Shown: positions 22,755-35,265, numbered from the stretch's first letter. The stretch is DNA of 64,000 nt from Phallusia mammillata (GCA_003260075.1 QLIY01000500.1:21541-85540), one strand, 5' to 3'. The notes: a model not told the origin generated them from the letters alone. Numbers and translations are program-made.

Positions 22755-23897
22755 CTGACGAGTAAACATGTTGTTTTGAGTTTAACAGTGCAACACCTAC
22801 AGGCAGGTGTTCACATCCCACAACCTACTAATGTTTAACCTGTACCTAGTGTTAAATAAACCCAAAACAGCTGTCTGAAGTCGCAAAAGCGGTGTGCAAA
22901 AGTTCATCTAGTTTATTGTTTCAGTGATGTCATAAGAAAAGGTGTTAGCCTATATCTAATTGGCCAGATAGGCAATTGGTTGACATTTTCCAAACTCTAA
23001 TGTCAAATCAATCTTTCTGACAAATTAATAATTGTATTGTATTAATAACTATAATTATTAAACACAAAACATTATACAATGCGTCGCAAGGGCAGAAATT
23101 GGTCACCATTACATGTAATGTGTATGAAGTATGTTGATTATTTTTGTAAAGATTACAAAAGATTGTACTAAAAACAAACGCTTGTTGATTCAGGCAAATC
23201 ACACTATTTACATTGAAATTATATACGGTAAGTGTTTAAACTTCTTTTCATCGGTAGCCTACTGTTTATGGCTGACAAGACATAAAACCAATTTGAGTTC
23301 CGGAACAGAAGTCAGTGTGCCACTGCGTGCTTGACTATGACACTGAATTGCGTCACATTACACACAAAACCTGAGAAACGATTCACCTGCTTTTTGTTTT
23401 ACCTGTAAGCCTAAACTAACAAAATTTGCCTCCTGTCTTTATTTGAGCAATATGTTGGTTCCCATTAGCGTCTGCCAAGCATAAACTTTGTACACAGTAG
23501 TACAGATACACCTACTTTTTCCAAAACGTAGTTAATAACATTCAAATTTTTAATGACGTTCTTCATAAGATTTAATAAAATTATTTTTAAACTGTGTTTG
23601 CAATCCCAAACCTATTTTGAGTATCTTGAATAATCTAGTAAAAATAGCTAGAAACAAAAAAAATTAGTAACGTAAATAATATTTTTATGATTTTCATGTT
23701 CAAGAATTTATGCAGATTGGGGGAATTCCCTTCAAGTATTGCAGATATTGCCTTCGGCTCTGAGTTAGCGTGATGTAACAGTTGATTTAAAATAGAAATA
23801 GTTTTGAAACGCTGTTAAAAAGGCGGTGTTAACCAGAACAAATCTTTGGATTTAGGCGCAACCAATCCACAGTAGCTCCGTTTGTGAAGACGGGACA
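22755..23897. other. Divergent intergenic space between gene E and archease
   Basis: Non-coding. A pyrimidine-poor TTTGGATTTAG at about 23848-23858 could be a splice acceptor 40 bases before the archease ATG (5' UTR intron or trans-splicing), but this is only a suggestion. Confidence 0.35.
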
Positions 23898-24365
23898 ATG
23901 AGTGAATGTGCCAAAGCATCTGATTACGACGAAGTGGTAAAGCAGTTCGAATACCTGGACCATACAGCCGATGTTCAAATCCATTCTTGGGGCAAGACGG
24001 TCGAGGAAGCCTTTGAGCATGCCTGTTTAGGGATGTTCAACTACATGACTGATGTAGACGGTGTGTTGCCACGCAAAACTGTGGAAATTACAGCTGAAGG
24101 AACCGATTACTTGTCGCTTTTGTATCACTTTATGGACGAGTTTCTCTTTCTCTCGTGCACAGATGATTATTTCATGGCAAGGCAAATAGAAATTTTAGAA
24201 TTCGACAAAGAAAAGTGGAAAATTAGAGCTAGAGGGTACGGGGAAGATTTTGAACGTGCAAGGCATGGAGGCAAAGGAACTGAAGTTAAAGCAATAACTT
24301 ACAGCGCCATGAAGGTTTTACCTGAAGCAGACAAGACCGACATATTTGTAATCATTGACATTTGA
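23898..24365 (+). CDS. ZBTB8OS: Archease (tRNA ligase complex cofactor)
   Basis: 155 residues in one open exon, the full length of the family core. Recognised by YLDHTADVQIHSWG near the N terminus, the YMTD segment, LLYHFMDEFLF, and the C-terminal GTEVKAITYSAMKV...VFVIIDI-type ending (here IFVIIDI). Archease activates the RtcB tRNA ligase by helping its guanylylation and multiple turnover; acidic metal-binding residues near the DHTAD motif and the terminal Asp are conserved. The ATG at 23898 is in a plausible context (GACAATGA) and gives the expected N terminus. The gene is uninterrupted here. Confidence 0.95.
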   Translation: MSECAKASDYDEVVKQFEYLDHTADVQIHSWGKTVEEAFEHACLGMFNYMTDVDGVLPRKTVEITAEGTDYLSLLYHFMDEFLFLSCTDDYFMARQIEILEFDKEKWKIRARGYGEDFERARHGGKGTEVKAITYSAMKVLPEADKTDIFVIIDI

Positions 24366-25406
24366 TTATATATTTTACGCAACAAATTTCAAAAAAATAC
24401 CTGTTTATTCTGGTTTATGAATATTCTTTTTCAATCCTGAACTCAGGTTTTTATCAATGTGTTGATGTCAGTCTTTTTATTGTACTACCATCATGTTTAT
24501 AAGAATGAATGTGTTGCATAGTTTATCACCTTGAAAGAGGCCATGTAAAAGGTAAACAATTGTTAACTCATTGTGCCTGGCAAGAATCAATCATTATTCA
24601 GTCAGTTTTATCAAATTATGGGAAAAGCGAAATTTTTAGCACTGTTGTTATCGACAACTAAAATTACTTTTGTAGTTTCATTTATTTGGTACGCACCTTG
24701 TACTGACTACCTGGTTTCATCATGATATGCTGTGACACAACAAATAACACTGCCATAAAACCCTTTTGTGGGCATCACTTTTGTTGTATTGTTGTGTGAA
24801 AACAAATCATTTCAGTGATTGTTGACCCTTACAGCATTCTAAAGTTTGAACCCATTTTTCTGGGCCAAGTTCTGCACCTAAAATAGTTTTACTATTCATT
24901 GCACCAAATTATCTGTACTTTCATAAGAAATGTATTTTCATCTTGTGCTGCCAATATGAAAACATCATTGTAATACCCATTTACAGGGTTTATATTTGAG
25001 GAATATAGAAATCATCTCAGCAACATTTGCTTATATTCAACAACAAACAGTAGTGGTATTCTGACAAACGTTTAATGGCAATTGTGTGTTTGTTTTATAT
25101 TTATCCTCAAACTTGTTCATCATAGAAACTGGAGTTGTTCATGTAGGAAGTTTTAAACTAAACCCAGAATTGGGCCTAAAACTTAGATGTATTAAAATAA
25201 AATTATGACACAAATGTTGCAGAGTGTAGAGTCAGGCCCAAATCCAGCCTGGACTTTACCCCACTTTGAATGAAACTTTATTTCACTTTTATCCACAATG
25301 TGTGGAACATCTATATGCCTTACACACACTATAAGCTTAGTGCGGATTTGGCCAGTGTGTGCCTAAAAAGTAATAAACCACAAATGAAAGAAAAAAGGTT
25401 TCAACA
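24366..25406. other. Convergent intergenic space between archease and TAF5
   Basis: 3' flanks of two convergent genes; no further gene or repeat seen. Confidence 0.4.
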
Positions 25407-28400
25407 TCAAGTTGTACTTTGCGGATTTATCCAAGTTCCCACAGCCAGTAATAAATTTCTTCTTGTAAAGTGCAAATGATAAATAGGTGTCGATTTAGTC
25501 GGGTAATCAGACAGCAAATAGTTTCTGTCTGAAATGGTTGCATGGCCTCTGTGCATGCCAACATCATCTGCATCAATATCCCATATTGCTTGCTGAAAGT
25601 CCCATACTTTGACCGTATTGTCTAAACTCCCTAGGCAGAAATTAAATAACATTAGAAAATGTGTTGATACATTACACATGTCAGATTGAAAGCAAGACAT
25701 TTTAAATACAGAATTTGCATGAATGGGGTAACTGTGTAACTAACAATGTAGAAGGTTAGTAAATATATTTTTGCTTCTATAGAACATAGGTTATGGTATC
25801 TTTAAAGAACACTAGGAGACTGGCCAACCTGGAAGTTTTTTGTTTGCCTAAATTGCAAGTATTTCATGTGCCACATTTTAATGGTGTGAAACTGTAACTT
25901 TTCTGTATAAAAGTTTCGGTCACCAAGTATTCATCACGTGGCAACTCAGAGGGTAGATAAATCTAGCCTGCAGTGGTTATCAAACCCATGAAAGGAGTCT
26001 TTCTGGGACTTGTGCTCTACCAACTAGCTACACAGGCTCAGTGTAGAACCCACTGAAAGTTAAATCACAAGTAGCGTTGCCTGCTTCATATGCTACATAT
26101 GTCAGCTTTGTAGTAGGGGGCAGATCCCAGCCATTCATCTTTGGCTTAAGATTCAGCAGTAAACATTAAAAATGGTATGTTTGGACTAAGGTACTTTGCT
26201 AGGTGGTAAGTCAGTTATTGTGTTTAAAACCAAAAATTAAGACAAATAAGCACCTTTTGAAAGGCAGAATGCTGTACATTACCTGATGCTAGCACTTCCC
26301 CATCTCTGCTGAACACTAGAGTGTGTACAGTTCCTGTGTGGCCTGTAAACTGTCCAACCATCACTTTTGTGGCAATGTCCCATATCAGAACCTGACTATC
26401 GACTCCAGCTGATGCCAAGTATCGGCCATCAGGGGACCAAGCAAGGCACATTATTGGTTTCTGCACAAAATTTATCAAAAAACTAGTTTTATAAGACATT
26501 TGGAAGTATTTTTTGTACAACAAACAGTAACAGTTTCTTGTAAATATTTGTGCTTGCAAATTGTGCTACATTTGTGAAACAGTTCGCCAAAATTTTCAAA
26601 AAAATATTGCTCGTTACTGAAAAACGTTATGTATGTTTTTGAAAACACTGTTTACATTTTTTGGAAATTCACAAACAATTCAATTTTATCACCTTGTGTC
26701 CAGTAAAAATTCTCACACAATTTCCAGTAAGAAGATCCCAAACTCTAACACTATTATCACTTGAGCCAGTTGCAATGTAATTGGAATTGTGGTGAAAAAC
26801 AACACAATCAACATCAGAAAAATGACCTAGCGAAATAATTACAAAAATGTATTAACATTAAATATGTAATAGCTATTACAGTGTTATTTCACAAAATCTA
26901 TCTAAAAGGACAGAAATACCTTTAAAGTCTAAAAACAACAACAGAATAAAAATGTGTTAAAATAAACAAGATACTGCAGCGTCAAAAATACCAATTCAAG
27001 ATAGAAACTACAAACACCTCTTCTAAAAAATGAACATTAACACTTAATCAATTAAAACGCCTCACCTGCAAAAATTCGAACTGGGTGTTGGTGGTCAGTA
27101 ACCCACAATCTTGCTACTCTGTCTTGTCCACAAGACACAAAATAATGACCATAGGGGCTAAACTTGCAATCCCAAACTGACCACACATGTCCCTTGTATA
27201 CCATTAAGTTTGCCCAAGTCAGTAAACTCCATAACCTAAAATAATCCTATTTAAGGGTTGGTCAACAAAATTTGAACATCTTAAGGCAATCATACTATTA
27301 CACATGTAAAAATGTAAAATTACATTCGTCTAATACAGCGATTCTCAAACGCGGCTCTCAGGGCTGCATGCGGCTCCAAACCACTTATTCTTGCGGCTCG
27401 CACCAGACCTCAGAAAACCACCAAAGATTGCTATTTTAGATTTCAAGGAAATAATCTTTAGTGATTTTGTGAGCTCTCATTTTTTGTGGCTCCTCACACA
27501 CTTTAAAAACTACCATTCGGCCCCGACAACAAAAAAGTTTGAGAACCACTGGTCTAATCCTAGGAAAATCCATGTGTCATTTGGCTCCGGTTTTTGCCTA
27601 AATTATTTTACATACATACATGCAGTTCTTGAAACAAAAAAAGGTTTCTGCCTGGTTAAAATTAGCATTACCTTACTGTCCCATCTTCAGAGGATGATAA
27701 AAGTAAAGTCCTGCAGGGACTGAAACTTACTGAATACACTGTTCCACTGTGTCCATACAATGTTCTATAAACAGATAAAAAAAAATTACAATTTTTAATG
27801 AAAACAAAAAGTAATGTTTTTATTTACCTTGATTCTACCCCACTGCAGTCATCCATCATTCGTTCAAAAATATCTTCACCTTCTTTATCAAGTACAGAAA
27901 GTTCGGCTGCAGACTTTACTGACCTCAAACTTCTGGGGGTAAGACTCCATACCCGAATGTGTGAGTCGAGAAAACCTTTAGGACATAGGCAATACAATTA
28001 GCAAAGGCAACCACAGTTTTTTTGTGTAAACAAATTAAAACTGCATGATTATATCGGTGGAAAAACATGTTTCTTTATTGACACCAACCAAACTGTGTAA
28101 AATTGTGCTCAGCTTAACAGATACTTTTCCACAAATTTTAAGCTACAATTAGAGTCGGTTTTTGATGTTGTGGAGTTGCAATAAACTGTGCAATAGCAAC
28201 ATGAAGCCTTTGTTTTTAGTTAGAGCCCATGCTAGAATGTTTTTTAACCGTCTTTACAATCCTGCGTACAAATTTTAATTTGTTTTTTTTTTAAAACAAA
28301 CTTTTACCTGCAGCAAGAAGTGATGAGTCATCACAAATATCCAAAGCTGTCACATTTCCAAGTGAGTTGGTGAAAGTGTAACAACATACTGAGGGTGCTA

Positions 28401-31400
28401 CATGATCAATTCCACCTAGTCGCACTCGTTTCAGGCTCTCCTTGGCAGCAGTGATCCGTTCAAGTTTGTCAGCGTCCTGGAAAAACAGGCAACATAAGAT
28501 TTCATGAGAATTTTATAAAACAAACTTTTTGTCCAACACTGAGTTTTTTAACCAATTGTAATTGCACCAAATATGCATTCTTTGCATGCTGGTTCAAAAA
28601 ACAGTGCCTGCCTTAAACTAGAACAATCTGTAAATAGGTCTACTATGGTCGAACCTACAGTGGTTTAAGACTAAAAGCATGAATGCCACATAAAGCTCTG
28701 ATGAAAAAAACGTTAAACCCGTGTACCCAGGAATGAGTTCGTTCTGGCTGTACAACTTAAACCTTGTTTTCACAGTGCACATCTGCACAGCACTCAGCTA
28801 CTTACCACATGTGAGTTGTTCAGGGTCAGTCTTTGCAATTGCAACAATAAGCAAACAAACAACTGGCTAATATTGTCACTTAAACGCAAAATGCCCTAGT
28901 AACCCCTCCCTCAATATATATGCATACATATATATTAACCTGCAACAATGTGTGACTTATTTACAATGCTATTCAATAGTTTTATACAGAAAGGGTTCCA
29001 CATAGCAGCGGTTACAACACCAACTAGAACATTTAACAGTGTTTACATGCCAATATTAAAATCACAAACAACACCTTTAGTTCGGGAAGAGGGATTCTTG
29101 TCATGGAAGGAGCATTTGGATCGGCTTTGTTCTTTTTAGAGAATATTTCTTTCTTTTTCTTCTTCTTAGGTTTACTTGTTCCTCCTTCTGTCGTGTCCAA
29201 ATCTGTTGGTTCATCATCATCCTCCAGAGGTATGTCAATGTCAGGCTCTTTCAACAAACCATAGTAAACCTAGATGTGAAATAATATTTTATTTTATTTT
29301 AGGAAAGTCCAAAGTTGCATTTCAGTATTTTTTCCAAATCCTTTTTTTTGAAAAAAAATGATAAGCATTTTTTTTATTTAGCACAATTTTCAAAGTTTTT
29401 GTTTGTTAGTTTCATTTTTATCCTCTGTAGGTGGGCAATGCCTGAATGCGTTATGCTCACAATGAGTTCTCCGTCGAGCTGCCTGTTTTTATTACAAGTC
29501 TGTTATTGTTTTTTTTTATTTAATTTTTTTCGGTTTTAGGCATATGGTGACTTCAACTTAGTTCAACCCATCGGGAACCACTGGGTTGGTGCAATGTCGT
29601 TTAAGTTTTTTTGCTCGGGGAAACACAAGCGACCAAGATAGGATTAGAACCCATGACCTTGTGATAACAAGGCAGTTGCGCTAACCACTCGGACAACTCG
29701 GTTTATTGCATCTTAAACTGTACAAACTCTTAATGCTAATGTGCAATATCTGCTACAAATGCTATGAAAAATGATTTCATTACCTTAGCTTTATTCTCTT
29801 CATGTCTTGGTTCTCCACACATGCCTCCAGCACTTGCTTCGATTTGTGTTTTCGTCCTCGGCAAACCCTCGAATATTTCCATCAACAAATGCTCACGAAT
29901 TATGTTGTTTACCAGCGGACAATTTTTCTCCTTCACAAAATATCAGTTAATTTGTTTACCAACATGTTACTATTTTACCGTCAATGTGACTGTAATTTGT
30001 GATGTGCCGACTTGGGTCAAGATTTGTTTAGTCTTATAACACTTCTGGGGTGGTATTCGTTAAATATATATCTGACAAGTTTGTTTACCAATTTGTAACA
30101 CATTTGTGAATTTATCACATAGTCTGGATATGAGTGGTATGTGAACATGCAAAATAGGAAGAAAATATATGGAAATCACTGTTTAAAGAATATATGTAAG
30201 CATTAAAAAAATTGTGATACCTGGAGACTTCTTTTTAATAAGTCATTTGACTCATTGGAGATTCTGATTACAAATTTGTTGCTTCTTAGACTGTATATGA
30301 AGTTGTTTCCAGTCATTTGTAGTTTGGAAGTCACAGATGCAAGATTTTGTAAGTCAGCATGATGAAAATCTTCCAAACTTGATCTAAAATTGGAAAAATG
30401 TTATTTACCTTTACCAAATTATTCTATGCAACAAAAAAAGATGTTGTTTATGTATTGCTTTTTACAATTGTGTAAAGTAACCCTATGCATGAAACTTTTT
30501 AGACCAAGGCTACTCAAATGGCGGACCGCGGTGCACATCCGGACATTTTTGTATCTGGACCTATGACAAAACTAATTGAGTAGCGCTAGTTTAGACCGAA
30601 TTTGTACAGACCTGAAGTGCAGAAAGAAAGATCTGGCTTTAATGTCATGATTATTGTATACAAGTTCCAAATACATATGCACAAAGACAGGATAGAGCAA
30701 CTGGGCCAGTTCCCATTTGTTTGCATCTAAACTAGACTCAACAATTTTCTGAAGCATCCTGCAAAAAAACAATACGGAACATAAAAAGTAAAAGTAGTCT
30801 CATGACCAGATAATAACTGTGAATATCAAAACAAGGAAACTAAGTGCACATAAATAGTAAAATATTACTTGTAGTTATCATCATAGCTAGCAGGATCTGC
30901 CTCATTGGAATATGCTGATAATAAAGATGACACCTCCGCATTACTCAGCGTTTCTCCAACGCTTGTCTTGGTAAGTGCAGAAACTGCAAAAAAAAGTATT
31001 TTTAACATATATGAAGCCACAAAAAGTGTTTTTAATTCTTATCACCTTATTTTGAGCCTGCAGTTATACAGGTGATTGCAACAGTTTATAATATAGTGTA
31101 GCTGCAACGTGTTTTGCCTTATACACCAATTGTGCCCTCCACTTTTTTGCACACAATAACATTATTATATTGGTCAGTTGTTTTCAGTTTAGTAATTGTT
31201 TTAGTGTAATGGCATCACTATGTTTTCTTTTATCAAGTAAAATAAACCAAAATCAATAGATGATTCCAGTTAAACGCTCATCAGTTAAATTGGCAAACTG
31301 GATATGCATATAATTACTTAATTTTTTTTTCATTTTTACCATTAGATGTGTCAGCTTCTTTTTCCAAAACAGCAGCAGCCCTTGCCAAATTATTCTTCTT

Positions 31401-31625
31401 TAAAAACTGCAGGACAGCAAACAATGTTTTTTGATCCTCTTCAGTTTCCAGTTTCACAGACTGTTCCAATTTCACTCCATTATCCTCTACCTCCACCTCT
31501 GTCATTGGATGATCAGAAGGGGGAATTTCATCCACAGTTAACGCATTTGGTTCTTGTTTGGGGATCTGGTTAAATGTAGCATTCTCACTCGGAATACCAC
31601 TAGCATATGAAGGATGCTCGGCCAT
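25407..31625 (-). CDS. TAF5: TFIID subunit TAF5
   Basis: Thirteen exons with GT/AG ends and matching phases give 722 residues: 31625-31340, 30983-30869, 30758-30612, 30383-30221, 29930-29784, 29269-29075, 28476-28308, 27975-27828, 27764-27672, 27235-27066, 26826-26693, 26460-26283, 25630-25407. TAF5 is a scaffold of the general transcription factor TFIID. Order seen: LisH-like segment (LFAVLQFLKKNNLARAA), TAF5 N-terminal domain (LLYPVFVHMYLELVYNN; FVIRIS; LLMEIFEGLPRTK), a Lys-rich linker ending RIPLPELK, then WD repeats (for example YGHSGTVYSVSFSP, YKGHVWSVWDCKFSP, GHFSDVDCVVFH, GHTGTVHTLVFSRDGE) and the typical end STPIYHLHFTRRNLLLAVG. Slightly shorter than human (about 800) through a short N terminus. 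The last WD repeat is cut by the exon 12/13 junction as in relatives. Confidence 0.96.
25955..26035 (-). repeat. tRNA-derived SINE inside a TAF5 intron
   Basis: On minus: GCCTGTGTAGCTAGTTGGTA (A box TAGCTAGTTGG followed by AGAGCA) and ATGGGTTTGATAACC (B box). The ends GCCTGTG and TGCAGGC can pair as an acceptor stem with two wobbles, but the anticodon and T arms are imperfect. It lies in the intron between exons 12 and 13. Confidence 0.6.
27336..27551. mobile_element. hAT-type MITE, 216 bp, in a TAF5 intron
   Basis: Starts CAGCGATTCTCAAACGCGGC, ends GTTTGAGAACCACTG. Flanks GTCTAATA (27328-27335) and GTCTAATC (27552-27559): an 8-bp target duplication with one mismatch. Contains GCATGCGGCTCC as in the element at 19176. 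Confidence 0.85.
29622..29702 (-). repeat. tRNA-derived SINE in a TAF5 intron
   Basis: On minus: TTGTCCGAGTGGTTAGCGCA (A box) then GGTCATGGGTTCTAATCCTA (B box), with a CCTTG/CAAGG anticodon-like stem between. The internal promoter boxes are close to consensus, so this is one of the better preserved SINE heads in the window. Confidence 0.65.
30506..30589. mobile_element. Mini hAT-type element, 84 bp, in a TAF5 intron
   Basis: Imperfect inverted ends (AAGGCTACTCAAATGGCGG against AATTGAGTAGCGCTAG) between identical 8-mers TTTAGACC (30498-30505 and 30590-30597). Very short and non-coding. Confidence 0.7.
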
Positions 31626-31933
31626 GTTTTTTTCAATTTATATTTTTACATGTCAAGTATGATAAGATACACCTAGAAAAATGGCAGTTTGGGGTTAATG
31701 TTCAAAAATGTGTTTGGTTGACTGCGGTAGTAAATTGGCAAGTAAACACAGAACAAGTAATTTTGCATGATTGTGTGTGTTTGCATGAATATTGTAGTTT
31801 TTTTTACAAGGAAAATCAAAATTTGTAGTTTACATCTAAACAAATTAGGAACTTTCAATATCACATGTGTAAACAATGCAATGGGTGATACCAAATTGAA
31901 TTTGTAATGTGAAATACAAAATGTGAGAAAGGT
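31626..31933 (-). promoter_or_regulatory. Short POLD2-TAF5 intercistronic region
   Basis: Only 308 bases separate the POLD2 stop from the TAF5 ATG on the same strand. AATAAA (minus strand, 31933-31938) overlaps the POLD2 stop codon. A good acceptor-like CCATTTTTCTAG lies about 53 bases before the TAF5 ATG. This arrangement would suit either a compact promoter with a 5' UTR intron or an ascidian-type spliced-leader operon. Confidence 0.4.
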
Positions 31934-33405
31934 TTATTTCTCTGGTGTGCCTTCACGCATTTCATTGTCATTCCATTCAAGATCGAATGAAACTTCCTGA
32001 CAGTCCAAAGTTTTCAGATTTACCAACACTGCAGAAGACGTTTTTACAAAAGCTGGAACACTGAGCAATAACACTCTTTGATTATTTTCTCCTGTTTCAA
32101 TATCAGAGGAAAATTTGTCTTGGTTTCCACAAAAGTAAATGTGTGGACATTTGTTCACAATAAATGGGTCAGTTTTGTAATATGGAAAGCAACCCAAAGT
32201 GTCAGGTGCCGTTGGAGCTAAGTGCTGGGCATTCAAAGTGAGAGAAAGCAATTCTGCACTGTCCGAGATATTGCCAAACATTTTCATATTGTTAATGTTT
32301 TGACCTGATGTCCCAAGCAAGTGAACCCCATTGATTTTGCATTCATAGGGATTGCTAACTGTGCGAAAGGTGCTATTATTAAACCGCCTTGCTGAAGAAA
32401 ACATGCAAGGATGAAGGGGCTTTTGTGGCATAACATGATTTGTGGGATCGAATTCTCCACTCATTACATCCACACTCACATATCCCCCCCCCCCATGCAA
32501 GGATGAAGGGGCTTTTGTGGCATAACATGATTTGTGGGATCAAATTCTCCACCCATCACATCCACACTCACATAGGGGACAAGTTGTGACAGAAAAAAGT
32601 CAAGGTCATTCATAGCCTGCACTGTTGAAGCTTCTGCTTTGTATGTGAGATATTTAGCCTTTGTTTGAGATTCTTTATCCTGTGTTTCACCTGCTAATGA
32701 GTTTCCAGCAACAACTACATGAACTATTTTGGAACATAGTTCATGGTCTTCCGCCCCACCAAGCATTCCTATCACATAGTCAATGAGTAACTGAATCTCA
32801 AATGTCTTCTCTTTCTTGCTTCCAATGCCAAGGCCTGATAGAAACAAAACATATTGTTCTTCATCAACTTCAGGTAGACTGTCCTGCTCTGGAAGACCAG
32901 AGTATGCCATGTCTTCAATGTGAAACTGCCCTGCAACATTTTCTTCTCCAAGCAAAGCCACAATACTGCCTGTAAAGCATTTTTGGGGGTCAATATTTCC
33001 TGTGAGTGAAATTCTTTGCAAAGCACCCTCCAAAACCAATTTGTCAGTTTCACTAGTAAACCGGCTTCTGGGTGGTTGAACTTGAAGATGATGTTCATCA
33101 CTGATTTCCTTTAAAATACTTGGCTGTAATTCCATTTGCTTAAACAAAGTTCCCACAATGCAGCACTTTTCACCAGACTTGATGTCCGCTAGGTTTTTTA
33201 ACAACACATCATCACCCCATTTCTTCCTTGCCGCCGCTTCAATGCGGTCTTTCATAAGTTGACTTCGAACAAAGTAAATGTTTGAATATTGTTTGCCATA
33301 GTTTTCGCCTGTAACTTTAAACTTTTCAGAAAGATTTTCAATTTTGCATGTTGACCTGCAGTATGTTGTTGGTGCATCTTTATCATCACCCATTGCTACT
33401 GGCAT
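31934..33405 (-). CDS. POLD2: DNA polymerase delta subunit 2 (POLD2), interrupted by an assembly-like duplication
   Basis: Starts at ATG 33405 (MPVAMGDDKD). The coding sequence is uninterrupted by introns. Family marks: YSNIYFVRSQLMKDRIEAAA near the N terminus, the OB-fold stretch CCIVGTLFKQMELQPSILKEI, the phosphoesterase-like core FLSGLGIGSKK and VVVAGNSLAG, DVMSGEFDPTNHVMPQKPLH, LGTSGQNINNM, APDTLGCFPYYKTDPFI and PHIYFCGNQ. POLD2 is the accessory B subunit of replicative polymerase delta. The segment encoding YVSVDVM to LHPCM occurs twice, at 32402-32482 and 32494-32574, joined by a run of C. The unit is 92 bases and breaks the frame; dropping one copy gives exactly 460 codons (459 residues), close to human (469). 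An upstream acceptor TTGTGTTTACAG (about 33450) marks a 5' UTR intron or trans-splice site. Confidence 0.93.
32402..32574. repeat. C-run-joined duplication 1 (within POLD2)
   Basis: Copy 1 32402-32482, C run 32484-32493, copy 2 32494-32574. Three differences in 81 bases. It breaks an otherwise intact essential gene, so it is probably a misjoin of two alleles. Confidence 0.9.
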
Positions 33406-34625
33406 GTTGTAAGAAATATTAATAGTTACAACTACTTTACACCAAATTTCCTGTAAACACAATTAATAACATTTATTAGACAAAAAATAACAACATTTTC
33501 ATTTTTAATAAGGCAAAGATTAAACTTAGAAATGAGTTTTTAATGAAAAAGTAGGTGATACACAACCAACTTTTCTTGATTAGAAGCTGTCGCTCATTGC
33601 AAATAGTTTATGTCTGTTCAAAATTTCACTTTTGCCACAACACCACTGCCAAAATCATTTAAAATAAAGATTACACAAACCTGCATATCAAAACGTTTTT
33701 ATAGTGTTGTTGGGAAAAAAACGCTAAAACAAATTAATTCGTTAGATTTTGCTTTAGTTACCCCACAACAGACCAACGCCAGTGGTTCCCAACTGGTTAT
33801 AACTTATCCGTATCCTCATGGCTCATTGGCTTTTTAATAGTTCACAAAATCAACACTTGCAAAACGTTCATAAGTGGTAATTGACACAATATCTGGTGAC
33901 ACTGGACAAGCAATTTAAGCTGTTTAGCATTCATGTAACTCAAAATTATTGTTTTAAAAAAAAAAAACTTTAAGATAAAAATGTTAGCTTTCAAATCTTA
34001 TATTTCACTTCTACCCAAAAGAATGATATTTGAAGCCAAAATGTTTGTTGTGTTTATGTATGCTTACATTACAGTTTATCATTACACATACACAAGAAAT
34101 GTTCCACCTCCACGACTCCACCTTTGCGCCAATTATATTTTAATTGGACTTCTCGAGCATAAACTGAACTAGTTGAGAATCACTGGATATACAATTACCT
34201 TTTGTGCTACAAGTTATCGCACAACGCACATCGAGTAAAAAAAACGTACAGCAACTTCAAAACAATTAACAAGTACAATCGCAACAGTGACGTCACAACT
34301 CTGCCGGCGGGAACAAGTTTGATGTTTGTGTATCTGCATTCTGCATGCTTGGGTGACTTTTATGAAAATGCAGAATATTCAAAGACAAGGTATAAATTGG
34401 CAGAATGTATGCGTCGCCAAAACAAAAAATCTGTGCAAATCGATGGCTGATAGTTTATACATACTACACATTAATAATTTGCTGTATTTCCATCTGTGGA
34501 AAATCTGACCAAACAAACCAATCATTGAATCTTATTTTTACATTGTAGTGCAACTGCAAAGATATTTGGGTATTTCAACCGACACCGATATACAAACAAA
34601 TTGGTTAATGGAAAAAGAGGCAGCT
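33406..34625. other. Upstream of POLD2, no gene seen
   Basis: AT-rich non-coding sequence with small open frames on plus (for example 33610-33837, 34202-34450) lacking domains or splice context. Confidence 0.35.
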
Positions 34626-34790
34626 TGATTTGGGTTTTCGGGCCGAACAGCATTATGTAGTAAAAGAGTTCTTAAAAAACTATGTGCACACAAAACGCAA
34701 TACCCCCCCCCCTGATTTGGGTTTTCGGGCCGAACAGCATTATGTAGTAAAAGAGTTCTTTGACAAAAAAACTATGTGCACACAAAACGC
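34626..34790. repeat. C-run-joined duplication 2
   Basis: TGATTTGGGTTTTCGGGCCG begins copy 1 at 34626 and copy 2 at 34713, with ten C between (34703-34712). The copies differ by a small indel after GAGTTCTT. Confidence 0.85.
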
Positions 34791-34852
34791 AATGCTTCAT
34801 TCTTGCGACAACCATAAATCCGTCGTTCAGTGCTCTTTACTACGCTGGAAAG

Positions 34853-35265
34853 CAATCAACACTGCAGGGCGCCTGTTTAATAAAGCGCCCATGAACATTG
34901 CGACAATCAATTTCGTGCATCTCTGCGTTTTACGAACCCTTATGCGTCACCCAATGCAAACTAGATCTTCAGTTTGTTGGTGAAGTTTTGGCGAATTGTG
35001 TAAGAGCTCTATACTTACGAAGTCTGTCTATTGCTGATCACCCCTTTCCCCCCCCCCAATCAACACTGCAGGGCGCCTGTTTAATAAAGCGCCCATGAAC
35101 ATTGCAACAATCAATTTCGTGCATCTCTGCGTTTTACGAACCCTTATGCGTTACCCAATGCAAACTAGATCTTCAGTTTGTTGATGAAGTTTTAGCGAAT
35201 TGTGTAAGAGCTCTACTTACGAAGTCTATGTATTGCTGATCAGCCCTTTTCGCCTCGCAGCTATA
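34853..35265. repeat. C-run-joined duplication 3
   Basis: CAATCAACACTGCAGGGCGC begins copy 1 at 34853 and copy 2 at 35057; about ten C precede copy 2. Roughly 195 bases are repeated with around eight substitutions and a small indel. Confidence 0.85.

Noticed and set aside
34630-34983. Open frame through duplication 2
   Set aside because: It crosses a C-run joint and repeats itself; not a gene.
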